DNA from: Archangiaceae bacterium
GTDB taxonomy: Bacteria; Myxococcota; Myxococcia; Myxococcales; Myxococcaceae
Assembly: GCA_016714225.1 (NCBI GenBank)
Contig: JADJNS010000008.1
Span: forward strand, 186,001-250,000
Direction: 5' to 3'
DNA length: 64,000 bases
Shown: in pieces, positions 33,897-42,574 of the stretch
Layout: each line of letters opens with the position of its first letter
Numbering within the stretch: position 1 is the first letter of the stretch
Translations under genes and position numbers: made by a program
The notes under the pieces: generated by a model
Told to the model about the DNA's origin: nothing
The model's input: only the letters and a program-made list of their open reading frames with translations
Database searches by the model: none

Positions 33897-34823
33897 GTAG
33901 AGCCAGAAGCCGGCGCCGAGGCAGGCGCCGAGCAGCACCTTGAGCAGCGCGGGCACCCGGTGGCCCGGGCTGACGAAGCCCTCGACCACGCCGATCGCGG
34001 CGAGGAAGGGGGCGCAGCCCAAGACCAGGCGCACCGCCCGGCCCGCGCGCTCGCGCAGCACCTCTGAGCGGGGGCGCTCGCGGGCGACGACCAGCGCCTG
34101 GCCCAGCATCAGGCCCGCGCCGCCGCAGATGAAGATCACCGACAGCTCGACCACGCCGTGGGCGGACATGAAGATCAAGAGCCCCTTGCCCACGCCGCCG
34201 TTGAAGCAGTGGGCGAGGGTGGCGCCCAGGAACACGCCGTTGTTGAGCAGCACGATGACGGTGCCGAGGCCGAAGGTGAGCCCCAGCGCGAACGCGGCCA
34301 CCGCCACCTGCAGGTTGTTGGTGAGAATCTGGGTGGCGATCTGAGACGGCGGCAGCTCGAGTGAGTCAGTCCACAGGCGGTGCTCGGCCACGTAGCGCTG
34401 AATCGCGTCGGGCACGAACAGGCCGGCGAGGTGCGGCTGCACCCACAGGGTGCTGAAGCCGACCGCCACGCCGAGCGCGACCAGGCCGGCGGCGGCGCCC
34501 ACGAAGGCGAGCTCGTCGCGCAGGGTCTGGGGGAAGTCTCTGGCGAAGAAGCGGCGCAGGGCGGCGAGCCGGTCGGGTGGGCGGGCGTAGATGCGCCCGT
34601 AGGCCCGGCCGCAGAGCTGGTTCAAGAAGCGGTGCGCGTCGGTGCCCGCGTAGAACGACTGCAGGCGCGCGAGGTCGGCGGCGGCGCGGCGATAGCAGCG
34701 GTCGAGCTCGGTGAGCTCGGCGGCGCGCAGGCGCCTGGCGTCGAGGCCGTCGAGCAGCGCCGTGAGCCGCTCCCAGTCGGGGCGGCGGCGCGCGACGAAG
34801 GCGGGCAGGGCTTCGGTGCTCAT
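33858..34823 (-). CDS. SpoIIM-family integral membrane protein
   Basis: 321 residues from ATG 34823. A cytoplasmic helical region of about 100 residues (FVARRRPDWERLTALLDGL at the start) precedes five or six membrane helices of the stage II sporulation M domain, with typical NNLQVAVAAFALGLTFGLGT and SAHGVVELSVIFICGGAGLMLG. In non-sporulating bacteria the domain often occurs next to RDD, MoxR and DUF58 genes, as here with RDD. ATGA overlap with the RDD gene. The function outside endospore engulfment is not known. Confidence 0.92.
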   Translation of the reverse strand: MSTEALPAFVARRRPDWERLTALLDGLDARRLRAAELTELDRCYRRAAADLARLQSFYAGTDAHRFLNQLCGRAYGRIYARPPDRLAALRRFFARDFPQTLRDELAFVGAAAGLVALGVAVGFSTLWVQPHLAGLFVPDAIQRYVAEHRLWTDSLELPPSQIATQILTNNLQVAVAAFALGLTFGLGTVIVLLNNGVFLGATLAHCFNGGVGKGLLIFMSAHGVVELSVIFICGGAGLMLGQALVVARERPRSEVLRERAGRAVRLVLGCAPFLAAIGVVEGFVSPGHRVPALLKVLLGACLGAGFWLYLLRAGRGQPGER

Positions 34824-35542
34824 GCGGTGCGGCGGGTGACCCAGGCGCGCAGCGCGGCGTCGTCGGTGAGGGCGGTGAGGTCGTCTCCGAAGCGGGTGGC
34901 GAGGGCGCGGCCCAGCTTCAGGCGCGGGGCGGCGTCGAGCCACTCGAAGCGCGACGCGTACGAGCGCAGCAGCTCGTGCTCGGCGGCCGAGAGGGCTCGG
35001 CCGATGGCGATGGGGCCGGCGGTCGGTGCGAGATCATATTTCTGCAGACCGATCTCGTCTTCGCGCAGGGCGACGGTGCCGGCGGCGAGGTCTCCGAGGC
35101 GGCGGTGCTGGGGGTCGACCAGCATGGCGACGACGCCGATGCCGTAGGCGAAGGGGAGAAAGTCGACGATGCGGAGCAGGTTGCGCACGGCGCTCTCGAA
35201 CACGCCGACCGGCGCGCCGTCGCTGCGCACCACGCGGATCTTGAGGAGCCGCTTGCCCGGCGTCTGCCCGCGCCAGAGGACCTCGGCGGCCGTCCAGTAG
35301 ACCCACTGGAAGAAGAAGAAGCCGAGCACCGCGGCGATGCGCGCGAAGGTCGAGAGCCCGGTGACGACCCGGGCCACGTCGGGGCCGGTGAGCGCGTAGA
35401 GGAAGTAGAGGATCACCCAGAACGAGAGGATCAGCGCCACGTCGACCGCGTAGGCGAGCGAGCGGTAGCCCAGGCCCGCGACCGGGAGCGAGAGGCCGAC
35501 CCGCTCGGGCGTGGCGACTTCGAGCTGGGGGCCGTCGCTCAT
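34820..35542 (-). CDS. RDD-family membrane protein
   Basis: 240 residues. RDD signature: GYRSLAYAVDVALIL near residue 25-39 (Arg and Asp), then three to four hydrophobic segments, WRGQTPGKRLLKIRVV, and VDPQHRRLGDLAAGT near residue 145. The C-terminal 80 residues are cytoplasmic and helical. It pairs with SpoIIM by ATGA overlap. RDD proteins are proposed transporters or regulators of ion balance; no role can be given here. Confidence 0.93.
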   Translation of the reverse strand: MSDGPQLEVATPERVGLSLPVAGLGYRSLAYAVDVALILSFWVILYFLYALTGPDVARVVTGLSTFARIAAVLGFFFFQWVYWTAAEVLWRGQTPGKRLLKIRVVRSDGAPVGVFESAVRNLLRIVDFLPFAYGIGVVAMLVDPQHRRLGDLAAGTVALREDEIGLQKYDLAPTAGPIAIGRALSAAEHELLRSYASRFEWLDAAPRLKLGRALATRFGDDLTALTDDAALRAWVTRRTA

Positions 35543-35557
35543 TTACGGGGGCAGCAT

Positions 35558-35574
35558 CTCCCGCGGGGCGGGAG
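35558..35574. terminator. Short GC palindrome between RsmB-like and RDD genes
   Basis: CTCCCGC (35558-35564) and GCGGGAG (35568-35574) with a three-base loop. It lies in the 46-bp gap between two minus-strand genes, so it could reduce read-through or stabilise the end of the RsmB-like mRNA. No T-tract. Confidence 0.4.
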
Positions 35575-35588
35575 AGGGTGAACCTCGA

Positions 35589-36917
35589 TCACTTCTTCTT
35601 CTTGAGCACGGCTCCGAAGAAGCCGTCGGTGTTGTGCAGATGGGGGTAGGTGCGCAAGAAGCCGCCGCGGCAGACCTTGGCGCCGAGCTCTTCGCCGAGC
35701 ACCTGCTGGGCGGGCATCACCTCGAGCTCGGGGTGGGCCGAGAGGAACGAGGCGATCACGTCTTCGTTCTCTTCCTTGAGAATCGAGCAGGTGCCGTAGA
35801 TGAGGCGCCCGCCCGGCTTGACCATCGGCGCGAACTGCTCGAGCAGCATCTTCTGCTTGGCCACGTACTCGCCCACCGAGGCTTCGGTGAGGCGGTAGCG
35901 GGCGTCGGGCTTGCGGCGCAGCGTGCCGGTGCCGCTGCACGGCGCGTCGACCATCACCCGGTCGCACTTGCCGGCGAGGTCGGGCACGTTCGGCAAGAGG
36001 TGAATGCGCACGTTGTGCACGCCGTCGCGGCGCGCGCGCAGCTTCAGCTCTTCGAGGCGGCGCGGGTCGATGTCGAGCGCGTAGAGGTCACCGCGGTTCT
36101 TCATCTGCGCGGCGATCTGCAGCGACTTGCCGCCGGCGCCGGCGCAGGCGTCGACCACCTTGGTGGGCGGCCCGTCGACGAGCATGCCGAGCAGCTGGCT
36201 GCCCTCGTCTTGCAGCTCGAAGAAGCCGTCGCGAAAGGTCTGCAGGGTGAAGGCGTTGATGCGGTCGTCGAGGTGCAGCCCCAGCGGAGAGAGCGGGGTG
36301 GTTCGGGTGGTGACCTTCTCGCTGGCGAGCCGATCTTGCAGCGCGGGGCGGTCGCATTTCAGCGCGTTGGTGCGCGCGGTGAGCGGGGCGCGCTCGTTCA
36401 TCGCCTCGGCGGCGGCTTGCGCTTCGTCGCCCAGCTCTTCCATGAAGCGGGCGGCGAGCCAGTCGGGCAGCGAGGCCTCGATGGCGTAGCGCTCGACCGG
36501 GTCGAGCCGGTCGAGGGCGGCGCGGCCGGTGTCCATGCGCTGCAGCGCGGGGCGATCATCGGCGGGGAGCGCCGAGAGGTCGGGCACCTCGCCGGCGAGC
36601 ACCCGTACCGCGGTCAGCCGCAGCAGATCTTTGCGGGTCGACGAGATGCTGTCGAAGCCGCGGCTGCCCTGCTCGAGCAGGAAGTCGACGAGCCGCTCGC
36701 GGCGCAGCAGCCCGTAGACCCGCTCGGCGACCGCGCGGCGCTCGTTCGAATACAGCATCTTCTTGTGGCGCAGGGTGAAGTCGAGGGCGCGATCGGCGAG
36801 GCGCCCCTCGTGGCGCACCGAGCCGTACGCCTCGAGGCAGGCCTGGGTGACGAGGTCTTCGCGCACGGGTCTCGCCGGGCGCTGGCCTTTGGGAATCTTG
36901 GGTGCGTGTCGCTTCAA
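35589..36917 (-). CDS. RsmB/NOP-family SAM-dependent RNA m5C methyltransferase
   Basis: 442 residues if TTG 36917 is the start; it overlaps the previous stop as TTGA, and the next Met is about 50 residues in, inside the conserved N-terminal helical domain. The NusB-like region covers about 1-180. The catalytic part has DACAGAGGKSLQIAA (SAM site), LDIDPRRLEEL, the first active Cys in DAPCSGTG, and the nucleophile Cys in YGTCSI. It methylates a cytosine in rRNA or tRNA. The C-terminal domain is normal (GGFLRTYPHLHNTDGFFGA). The Lys/Arg-rich start (KRHAPKIPKGQRP) suits RNA binding. Confidence 0.92.
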   Translation of the reverse strand: MKRHAPKIPKGQRPARPVREDLVTQACLEAYGSVRHEGRLADRALDFTLRHKKMLYSNERRAVAERVYGLLRRERLVDFLLEQGSRGFDSISSTRKDLLRLTAVRVLAGEVPDLSALPADDRPALQRMDTGRAALDRLDPVERYAIEASLPDWLAARFMEELGDEAQAAAEAMNERAPLTARTNALKCDRPALQDRLASEKVTTRTTPLSPLGLHLDDRINAFTLQTFRDGFFELQDEGSQLLGMLVDGPPTKVVDACAGAGGKSLQIAAQMKNRGDLYALDIDPRRLEELKLRARRDGVHNVRIHLLPNVPDLAGKCDRVMVDAPCSGTGTLRRKPDARYRLTEASVGEYVAKQKMLLEQFAPMVKPGGRLIYGTCSILKEENEDVIASFLSAHPELEVMPAQQVLGEELGAKVCRGGFLRTYPHLHNTDGFFGAVLKKKK

Positions 36918-37450
36918 GCCTGCTCCGGTTTGCGAAAGATGGCGCGAATGCCGAGGCCCAGCGCGAGCGCGCTGATGAGCCCCAACAGCACGTACCAGGG
37001 CAGGCGGGAGAGCGGGGCAGGATTCACCGTCAACTTCGCGTGAAGGCGCTTGTGGCGGGTGGTGGTGAAGGCGGTGTCGAGCGAGCACTCGCCGTCGGCT
37101 GAAGGCACGAAGCGCACGAACCAGGCCTTCTCGCCCTTGGCGCGGCGCACCGTCTGGGTGTCGTCCCACCCGTCGCAGCGCAGGGAGAGAGACACCGGGC
37201 CGTCGAAGTCGGCGCCCTGAAAGGTGCCCACCAGCATCGAGACCTCGAGCGGCTGGCCGGCGACGGGCTCGAGGGGTCTGATGGTTCCGTGGAGCCGATC
37301 TTCCGCGTCGACCCAGTCGAGGTCCCACGCCGAGGTGCCGCGAATCAGCTGCACGGCGTCGGGCTTGTCGTGCTCGAGGGGCTCGATCGGCTCGGGTGGG
37401 GGGGCTTCGGCCTTCGCGGCGAGCAAGGCGAGGGCGAGCGGAATCAGCAT
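36914..37450 (-). CDS. Exported protein with C-terminal membrane helix, unknown function
   Basis: 178 residues from ATG 37450. Signal peptide MLIPLALALLAAKAEA, then a Pro/Glu linker, a beta-rich domain of about 110 residues (GQPLEVSMLVGTFQGADFDGPVSLSL, a Cys pair at RCDGW and GECSL) and a C-terminal helix (WYVLLGLISALALGLGI) followed by RAIFRK. Topology: periplasmic domain anchored at the C-terminus. It overlaps the RsmB-like start as TTGA. I do not recognise the domain. Confidence 0.75.
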   Translation of the reverse strand: MLIPLALALLAAKAEAPPPEPIEPLEHDKPDAVQLIRGTSAWDLDWVDAEDRLHGTIRPLEPVAGQPLEVSMLVGTFQGADFDGPVSLSLRCDGWDDTQTVRRAKGEKAWFVRFVPSADGECSLDTAFTTTRHKRLHAKLTVNPAPLSRLPWYVLLGLISALALGLGIRAIFRKPEQA

Positions 37451-37571
37451 CGGCGCACTCGAGACTACACGCGCACCAACGCTTCGCCAGCATGCTGTTG
37501 ATTCCGGTGTATGTGACCTAGACTCGCGAAGTTCCTCACCCAGCCCGTCTTTAAGCCCCACCCCACGCTCA

Positions 37572-39743
37572 ATGGCCGGTCAGCCGCACATCGGCAACTA
37601 CGAGTTGCTCAAGAAGCTCGCGACCGGCGGGATGGCCGAGGTTTGGCTCGCGAACCAGATCGGCATCGAGGGGTTCAACCGGCACATCGTGGTGAAGCGA
37701 ATTCTGCCTCACCTGAGCGAGGACCCCGAGTTCGTCCAGATGTTCTTGAACGAGGCGAAGATCGCCTCGCGCTTCAACCACCCCAACATCGCGCAGATCT
37801 ACGACCTCGGTCAGGGCGACGGTCAGTACTTCATCGCGATGGAGTTCATTCACGGGGAGGATCTCGGCCGGCTGATGCGCAAGGCCTGGAGCACCGGCCA
37901 GTGGATCGCGCGACCGCTGGCGATTCGCATCATCGCCGAGGCGTGCAAGGGCCTGTTCTACGCGCACACCCGCAACGACGAGCGCGGTCAGCCGCTCAAG
38001 GTGGTGCACCGCGACATCTCGCCGCAGAACATTCTGATCAGCTTCGACGGCTCGGTGAAGCTGGTCGACTTCGGCATCGCGAAGGCGGCCGACCAGGCGT
38101 CGATGACCAAGTCGGGCGCCATCAAGGGCAAGTTCGCGTACATGGCGCCCGAGCAGGCGGGCGGCAAGCCGCTCGACGCGCGCACCGACATCTTCGCGCT
38201 GGGGCTGGTGCTGTACGAGCTGCTCACCGGGGTGCGGCCGCTCAAGCGCGACAGCGAGCTGGCCACGCTGCAGGCGGCGCTCGAATGCGCCATCGACCCG
38301 CCCTCGGTGGTGGCCGAGGTGCCGGCCGAGCTCGACGACGTGGTGATGCGCGCGCTGGCGAAGGCTCCCGACGATCGCTACCGCGACGCCTCGGCCTTCC
38401 AGATGGCGCTCGAAGAGTTCCTCATCGGGCAGCGGCTGGTGGCGACCAGCGTGCAGATCTCCGAGCTGATGGAGACGCTGTTCGCCGAGCGGCGCGCCGA
38501 GGAGCAGCGCCTGGGTGCGCCCAACCCCTCGGTGCAGGGCGAGTCGCAGCAGGGGCTGCCGGCGATGCCCGAGGTGCCGGTGGTGCCCGACAAGCCGCGC
38601 AAGCAGCGCCGGCAAGAGACGCGCGAGGCGCCCGAGTTCACCGATCGCGCGACGCCCGGAGAAGCGGGCGGGCGGGGCGGCGAGCCCGAGCCGGTGGCCG
38701 AGTGGGAGGCGCCGCCCGCGTCGGCGCCGGTGGGCCCGAGCCGGCGCTACTCGCAGCCGAACTCGACCTCGCCGCAGCGCGCGCACCAGGCGAGCGGGCC
38801 CGACGTCACCCGGCAGAAGCCGGCCACCCGCGAGTTCGAAGAGCCGCTCGAGTCGAACCCGCCCAGCCGCAAGTCGAAGGTGGGCCTGAAGAAGGCGAAC
38901 GGGGTGAACGGCCACGCGCGCATCGCGCAGATCGACGACGAGCCGGCCACCGAGATGCCGCCGCGCCGCACCAGCTCGAGCTCGAAGCTCAAGCGCACCG
39001 CGACCGGCGAGATGCCCGAGGCGCCTCCGCGGCGCTCGCGCGAGGCGCTCGCGGCGCTGAGCGACGACGAGGCCAGAAGGCCCTCGCGCAGGCACGACGC
39101 CGACTCGGGAAAGGACCTCGAGAAGGCGAGCGACGCGATCGACGCGATGCGCCGCAAGCAGGCTCAGCGGCGGGGCGGGGTCATCGTCGCGGTGCTGCTG
39201 TTCTTGCTGATCGGGTTGGTGGTGGGCGTGAAGATGGGCTTCATCAGAGACCCGCGCGGCCCCTCGCGTGCCGACGGGGTGCCGATTTTTCTGACCGTGA
39301 GCACGAACCCTCCGACCCGGGTCATCGTGAAGCGCGGCGGCGGCCTCTCGGAGCAGCCGTTGGATCTGGGCCTCACCCCGCTCGATGAGGCGCGGGGAGC
39401 CGCGGTCAACGACACCATCATGTTGGTGAACGATGCCAACTGCATCAGCTGGGAAGAGCACATTCAGTTCGGTGAGCCGAACTCGACCCGGAAGATCGAG
39501 AAGACGTTCGTGCAGGGCCAGCTCGAGGTCAGCACCAAGCCGGTGATGAAGGGGCTCACCATCTATTGCAATGGGCAGAAGCTCGGCATCACGGGGAACC
39601 GGATCACGATGTACGAGGGGCAGCATCACCTCGAGCTGAGGGATGAGCGGTTGAATCAGCCGGTGTTGTTCGATGTGACGGTTGCGCCGAAGAGCTTGAC
39701 CCGGTCGAGCGCGATCGATCTCAGCGATGCCATCAGGCAGTGA
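37572..39743 (+). CDS. Eukaryote-like Ser/Thr protein kinase with membrane anchor and PEGA-like tail
   Basis: 723 residues from ATG 37572. Kinase domain about 9-275: glycine loop LATGGMAEVW, Lys42 (VVKRIL), Glu in helix C, HRDISPQN (catalytic loop near 146), DFGIAKA and YMAPEQAGG. A 250-residue linker is Pro/Glu/Arg-rich. One membrane helix lies at about 537-557 (VIVAVLLFLLIGLVVGVKMGF). The C-terminal 160 residues, probably outside, have a PEGA-like pattern (LTVSTNPPTRVIVKRGG, GQHHLELRDE). The HRDISPQN variant is typical of myxobacterial kinases. It stands alone, divergent from the exported protein at 37450. Confidence 0.95.
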   Translation: MAGQPHIGNYELLKKLATGGMAEVWLANQIGIEGFNRHIVVKRILPHLSEDPEFVQMFLNEAKIASRFNHPNIAQIYDLGQGDGQYFIAMEFIHGEDLGRLMRKAWSTGQWIARPLAIRIIAEACKGLFYAHTRNDERGQPLKVVHRDISPQNILISFDGSVKLVDFGIAKAADQASMTKSGAIKGKFAYMAPEQAGGKPLDARTDIFALGLVLYELLTGVRPLKRDSELATLQAALECAIDPPSVVAEVPAELDDVVMRALAKAPDDRYRDASAFQMALEEFLIGQRLVATSVQISELMETLFAERRAEEQRLGAPNPSVQGESQQGLPAMPEVPVVPDKPRKQRRQETREAPEFTDRATPGEAGGRGGEPEPVAEWEAPPASAPVGPSRRYSQPNSTSPQRAHQASGPDVTRQKPATREFEEPLESNPPSRKSKVGLKKANGVNGHARIAQIDDEPATEMPPRRTSSSSKLKRTATGEMPEAPPRRSREALAALSDDEARRPSRRHDADSGKDLEKASDAIDAMRRKQAQRRGGVIVAVLLFLLIGLVVGVKMGFIRDPRGPSRADGVPIFLTVSTNPPTRVIVKRGGGLSEQPLDLGLTPLDEARGAAVNDTIMLVNDANCISWEEHIQFGEPNSTRKIEKTFVQGQLEVSTKPVMKGLTIYCNGQKLGITGNRITMYEGQHHLELRDERLNQPVLFDVTVAPKSLTRSSAIDLSDAIRQ

Positions 39744-39772
39744 TGAGGTTCGAGCTGCTTCGGTTGGCGGGC

Positions 39773-39840
39773 GCGGGCTTCGGGCTTCGACCTGCCGGCT
39801 TCCGGCGCTTCGGTTGGCGGGCGCGGGCGCGGGCGCGGGC
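39773..39840. repeat. Intergenic GC-rich repeat, copy 2
   Basis: It contains GGGCTTCGGGCTTCGA, CCTGCCGG, TTCCGGCGCTTCGG and a GGGCGC microsatellite. It shares blocks and order with 14867-14938. GCTTCGGTTGGCGGGCGCGG also occurs twice within 39758-39830. Confidence 0.5.
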
Positions 39841-39895
39841 ATGTCGCGCTCGAGGGGCACTCTTTGCGCGGCGGTGCTTTTCGCCTCTGGGTTCT

Positions 39896-41002
39896 TCAGC
39901 GCTGGGCGCTCAGCAGGTCGGCCGTCGCTTCTGCCACGTTCGCGCAGCCTGACAGCGCCAGGGCGTAGTCGAGCTCGGTGAGCAGCAGGTCGAGCACTCG
40001 GCCCACCCCGGCTTCTCCGTTCACGGTGAGGCCCCACAGCACCGGCCGGCCGATGCCTATCGCGGTGGCTCCGGCGCACAGCGCGATGAGCACGTCGGTG
40101 CCGCGGCGCACTCCTCCGTCGAGGAGCAGCGGGACCCGGCCTTTCACTGCGTCGGCGATCGCCGGGAGCGCTTCGAGCGCCGAGATCGCGCCGTCGAGCT
40201 GGCGGCCTCCGTGGTTGCTCACCTCGATCGCCGCCGCGCCGTGGTCGATCGCAGCCTGGGCGTCGTCGGCGCGCAAGATGCCTTTTACGATCACCGGGAG
40301 GCCGAGCTTCGCCAGCCACTCGACGTCTTTCCACGTGAGGGCCGACATGAACGGCACGTTCGGGGCGTCGGGCAGCGGCACCCCTGCGGCGGCGGCGATG
40401 TTGGGCAAGTAGACGCCCGGCGTGATCGCGAACCCCACCCTGATGTCGCGCTCGCGCCGGCCCAGCCGCTGCAGGTCGACGGTCAGCACGAAGGCTTCGT
40501 AGCCGTGGGCGATGGCGCGCTCGAGCATCGCGCGGCGCGCGCCCTCGTCGGCGAGCAGGTACACCTGGTACCAGCGCGGGCCCTGCGCGGTCGCCACCTC
40601 GGCCAGGTCGGTGCTGGCGCTGGTCGAGAGCGTGAAGGTGAGGCCCCGCTTCGCCGCCGCCCGGGCGGTAGCCAGCTCGCCGTCGGGGTGGGCCATGCGC
40701 TGCAGCGCGGTGGGGCAGATGAACAGCGGCGCCGGCCACTTGCGGCCCAGCACGGTGGTCGAGAGATCGACCGCCGCCACGCCCCGCATCGCGCGCGGCA
40801 GCAGCCAGCGGCGGCGAAAGGCGGCGAGGTTCTCGCGCAGCGACCGCTCGTCGTTCGCGCCGCCGCCGTAGTAGGCGGCCGGGCCGGGCGGCAGCTTCGC
40901 CAGCGCCGCCTGCTCGTAGTCGGCGAGGCAGACCAGCGAGGCATCTTGGGTGGGGTCGGGCTGAAACCCCGCCATCGGCACGTTGGGCTTGGGCAGCGAC
41001 AT
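39896..41002 (-). CDS. FMN-dependent alpha-hydroxyacid oxidase/dehydrogenase
   Basis: 368 residues from ATG 41002; the frame is open for 14 codons upstream, but MSLPKPNVPMAGF gives the normal family N-terminus. The (beta/alpha)8 barrel has YYGGGANDERSLREN, LFICPTALQRMAHPDGE, LSTSASTDLAEV, YQVYLLAD, VKGILRADDA (FMN Lys) and the active-site SNHGGRQLDG (catalytic His and Arg), then LLDGGVRRGTDV. The family oxidises L-lactate, glycolate or mandelate-type acids. The preference is not readable here. It has an eight-base gap to the small rhodanese gene downstream on the other side (all minus strand), so it may be the last gene of that unit. Confidence 0.94.
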   Translation of the reverse strand: MSLPKPNVPMAGFQPDPTQDASLVCLADYEQAALAKLPPGPAAYYGGGANDERSLRENLAAFRRRWLLPRAMRGVAAVDLSTTVLGRKWPAPLFICPTALQRMAHPDGELATARAAAKRGLTFTLSTSASTDLAEVATAQGPRWYQVYLLADEGARRAMLERAIAHGYEAFVLTVDLQRLGRRERDIRVGFAITPGVYLPNIAAAAGVPLPDAPNVPFMSALTWKDVEWLAKLGLPVIVKGILRADDAQAAIDHGAAAIEVSNHGGRQLDGAISALEALPAIADAVKGRVPLLLDGGVRRGTDVLIALCAGATAIGIGRPVLWGLTVNGEAGVGRVLDLLLTELDYALALSGCANVAEATADLLSAQR

Positions 41003-41010
41003 GGCTCGCT

Positions 41011-41334
41011 TCAGTACCGGGGCACCTTGGGGTCTACCTCGCACGACCAGGCCTCGATGCCTCCGGCGAGCGAGACCGCGTCGTGCCCGAGCGAGCAGAG
41101 GTAGGCGGCGCCGTCGAGCGAGCGCACCCCGAGGTGGCAGTACACGACGATGCGGCGGCCCTTGTGCGGGTCGAGCTCGGCGGCGCGCTCTTCGATCTCG
41201 TGCAGCGGGAGCAGCAGCGAGGGCGAGATCTTCGCCAGCTGGTGCTCGTACGCGGTGCGCACGTCGACCAGCAACGGGGGCTCTCGAGACTTCATCGCCT
41301 CGGCCAGCGCGAGGGCTTCGATCTCTGCGATCAC
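41011..41334 (-). CDS. Single-domain rhodanese
   Basis: 107 residues from GTG 41334, overlapping the MoeB stop by GTGA. One rhodanese domain: LLVDVRTAYEH, then the catalytic loop YCHLGVRS (Cys with the CxxxxRS geometry) and SLAGGIEAW. It carries persulfide sulfur. The tight link to a MoeB-type protein that has its own rhodanese domain suggests sulfur transfer for molybdopterin, thiamine or thiolated tRNA. Confidence 0.92.
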   Translation of the reverse strand: MIAEIEALALAEAMKSREPPLLVDVRTAYEHQLAKISPSLLLPLHEIEERAAELDPHKGRRIVVYCHLGVRSLDGAAYLCSLGHDAVSLAGGIEAWSCEVDPKVPRY

Positions 41335-42488
41335 GCCGCGGAAGAGCAGAACTGCTCGTAGTCGATGTACGAGATCTTCGCGCCGTCGCTGCAAACCGGG
41401 CACTTGGGGTCGCGGCGCAGCTTCAAAGTGCGGAAGGTGGTCGACAGCGCGTCCATCGTCAGCAGGCGGCCGTTGAGCGGCTCGCCGATGCCGAGGATCA
41501 GCTTGATCGCCTCGTTGGCCTGGAAGAGGCCGATGATGCCCGGCAGCACTCCGAGCACGCCGGCCTCGGCGCACGAGGGCGCCATGTCGGCCGGAGGCGG
41601 CTGCGGGTACAGGCAGCGGTAGCACGGCCCCTGGTAGGGGATGAAGGTCGTGACCTGACCCTCGAACCGGTAGATCGACCCGTGGATGTTGGGCTTCTTG
41701 TGCTTCACGCACGCGTCGTTGAGCAGGTAGCGGGTGGGGAAGTTGTCGCCCCCGTCGAGGATCATGTCGAAGCCCGAGAGCACCCTGTCGACGTTGTCGG
41801 AGGTGAGCCGCTCTTGAAACGGCACCACCTTCACGTCGGGGTTGAGCGCGTTGATCGCCTCGGTGGCGCTGGCGACCTTGGGCATGCCCTTGCGGTCTTG
41901 GGTGTGAATGACCTGGCGCTGCAGGTTGGAGAGATCGACCACGTCCATGTCGATGATGCCGAGGGTGCCGACCCCGGCCGCGGCCAGGTACAGCGCGGCG
42001 GGTGAGCCCAGGCCGCCAGCGCCCATCAGCAGCACCTTGGCCCTGAGCAGCTTCGCCTGGCCCTCTTCACCGACCTCGGGAATCGAGAGGTGCCGGCGGT
42101 AGCGCTCTTTCTGCTCGGCGCTCAGCACCAGGGGCTTGTCGGTGGGGTACGCCGCGTCGGACCAGCGGTTGTAGCCGCCCGCCATCGAGGTGACGTTGGT
42201 GTAGCCCATCTCGGCCAGGGTGCGCGCCGCGAAGGCCGAGCGCACGCCGCCGGCGCAGTACACCACGATGGGCTCGTCGTGCTTCACCTTGTCTTCGACC
42301 TTCAGCTCGAGGAACCCGCGGGGAATGCTGAGGGCCCCGGGCAGGCGGCCGGCGCTGTACTCGTCGGTCTCGCGCACGTCGATGAGGCGCGGGGGCGCCT
42401 TGCCCTCGAGCTGCTTCTTCACCTCGTCGATGGTGACCTCGCGAATGTTCTTCTTGGTCGCGGACAACAGCTCTCGGTAGGTGGCCAT
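41331..42488 (-). CDS. moeB: MoeB/ThiF-type adenylyltransferase with N-terminal rhodanese domain
   Basis: 385 residues from ATG 42488. Residues 10-110 are a rhodanese domain with active loop YCAGGVRS. About 125-370 is the E1-like enzyme: GAGGLGSPAALYL (ATP site), DMDVVDLSNLQRQ, the catalytic Arg region and two zinc pairs, CYRCLYP and CPVCSDG. The usual MoeB/MOCS3 fusion has the rhodanese at the C-terminus; here it comes first. The enzyme adenylates the C-terminal Gly of a ubiquitin-like sulfur carrier (MoaD, ThiS or similar). No such carrier gene is in the window. Confidence 0.94.
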   Translation of the reverse strand: MATYRELLSATKKNIREVTIDEVKKQLEGKAPPRLIDVRETDEYSAGRLPGALSIPRGFLELKVEDKVKHDEPIVVYCAGGVRSAFAARTLAEMGYTNVTSMAGGYNRWSDAAYPTDKPLVLSAEQKERYRRHLSIPEVGEEGQAKLLRAKVLLMGAGGLGSPAALYLAAAGVGTLGIIDMDVVDLSNLQRQVIHTQDRKGMPKVASATEAINALNPDVKVVPFQERLTSDNVDRVLSGFDMILDGGDNFPTRYLLNDACVKHKKPNIHGSIYRFEGQVTTFIPYQGPCYRCLYPQPPPADMAPSCAEAGVLGVLPGIIGLFQANEAIKLILGIGEPLNGRLLTMDALSTTFRTLKLRRDPKCPVCSDGAKISYIDYEQFCSSAA

Positions 42489-42574
42489 TTGGGGTTCTTT
42501 GAGGTGGAGGATGCGTGGAGCCCGATTTCGTTTCGGCCCTCGAGGCTTTCTTCGCTCCGCATATAACGCCCCGC

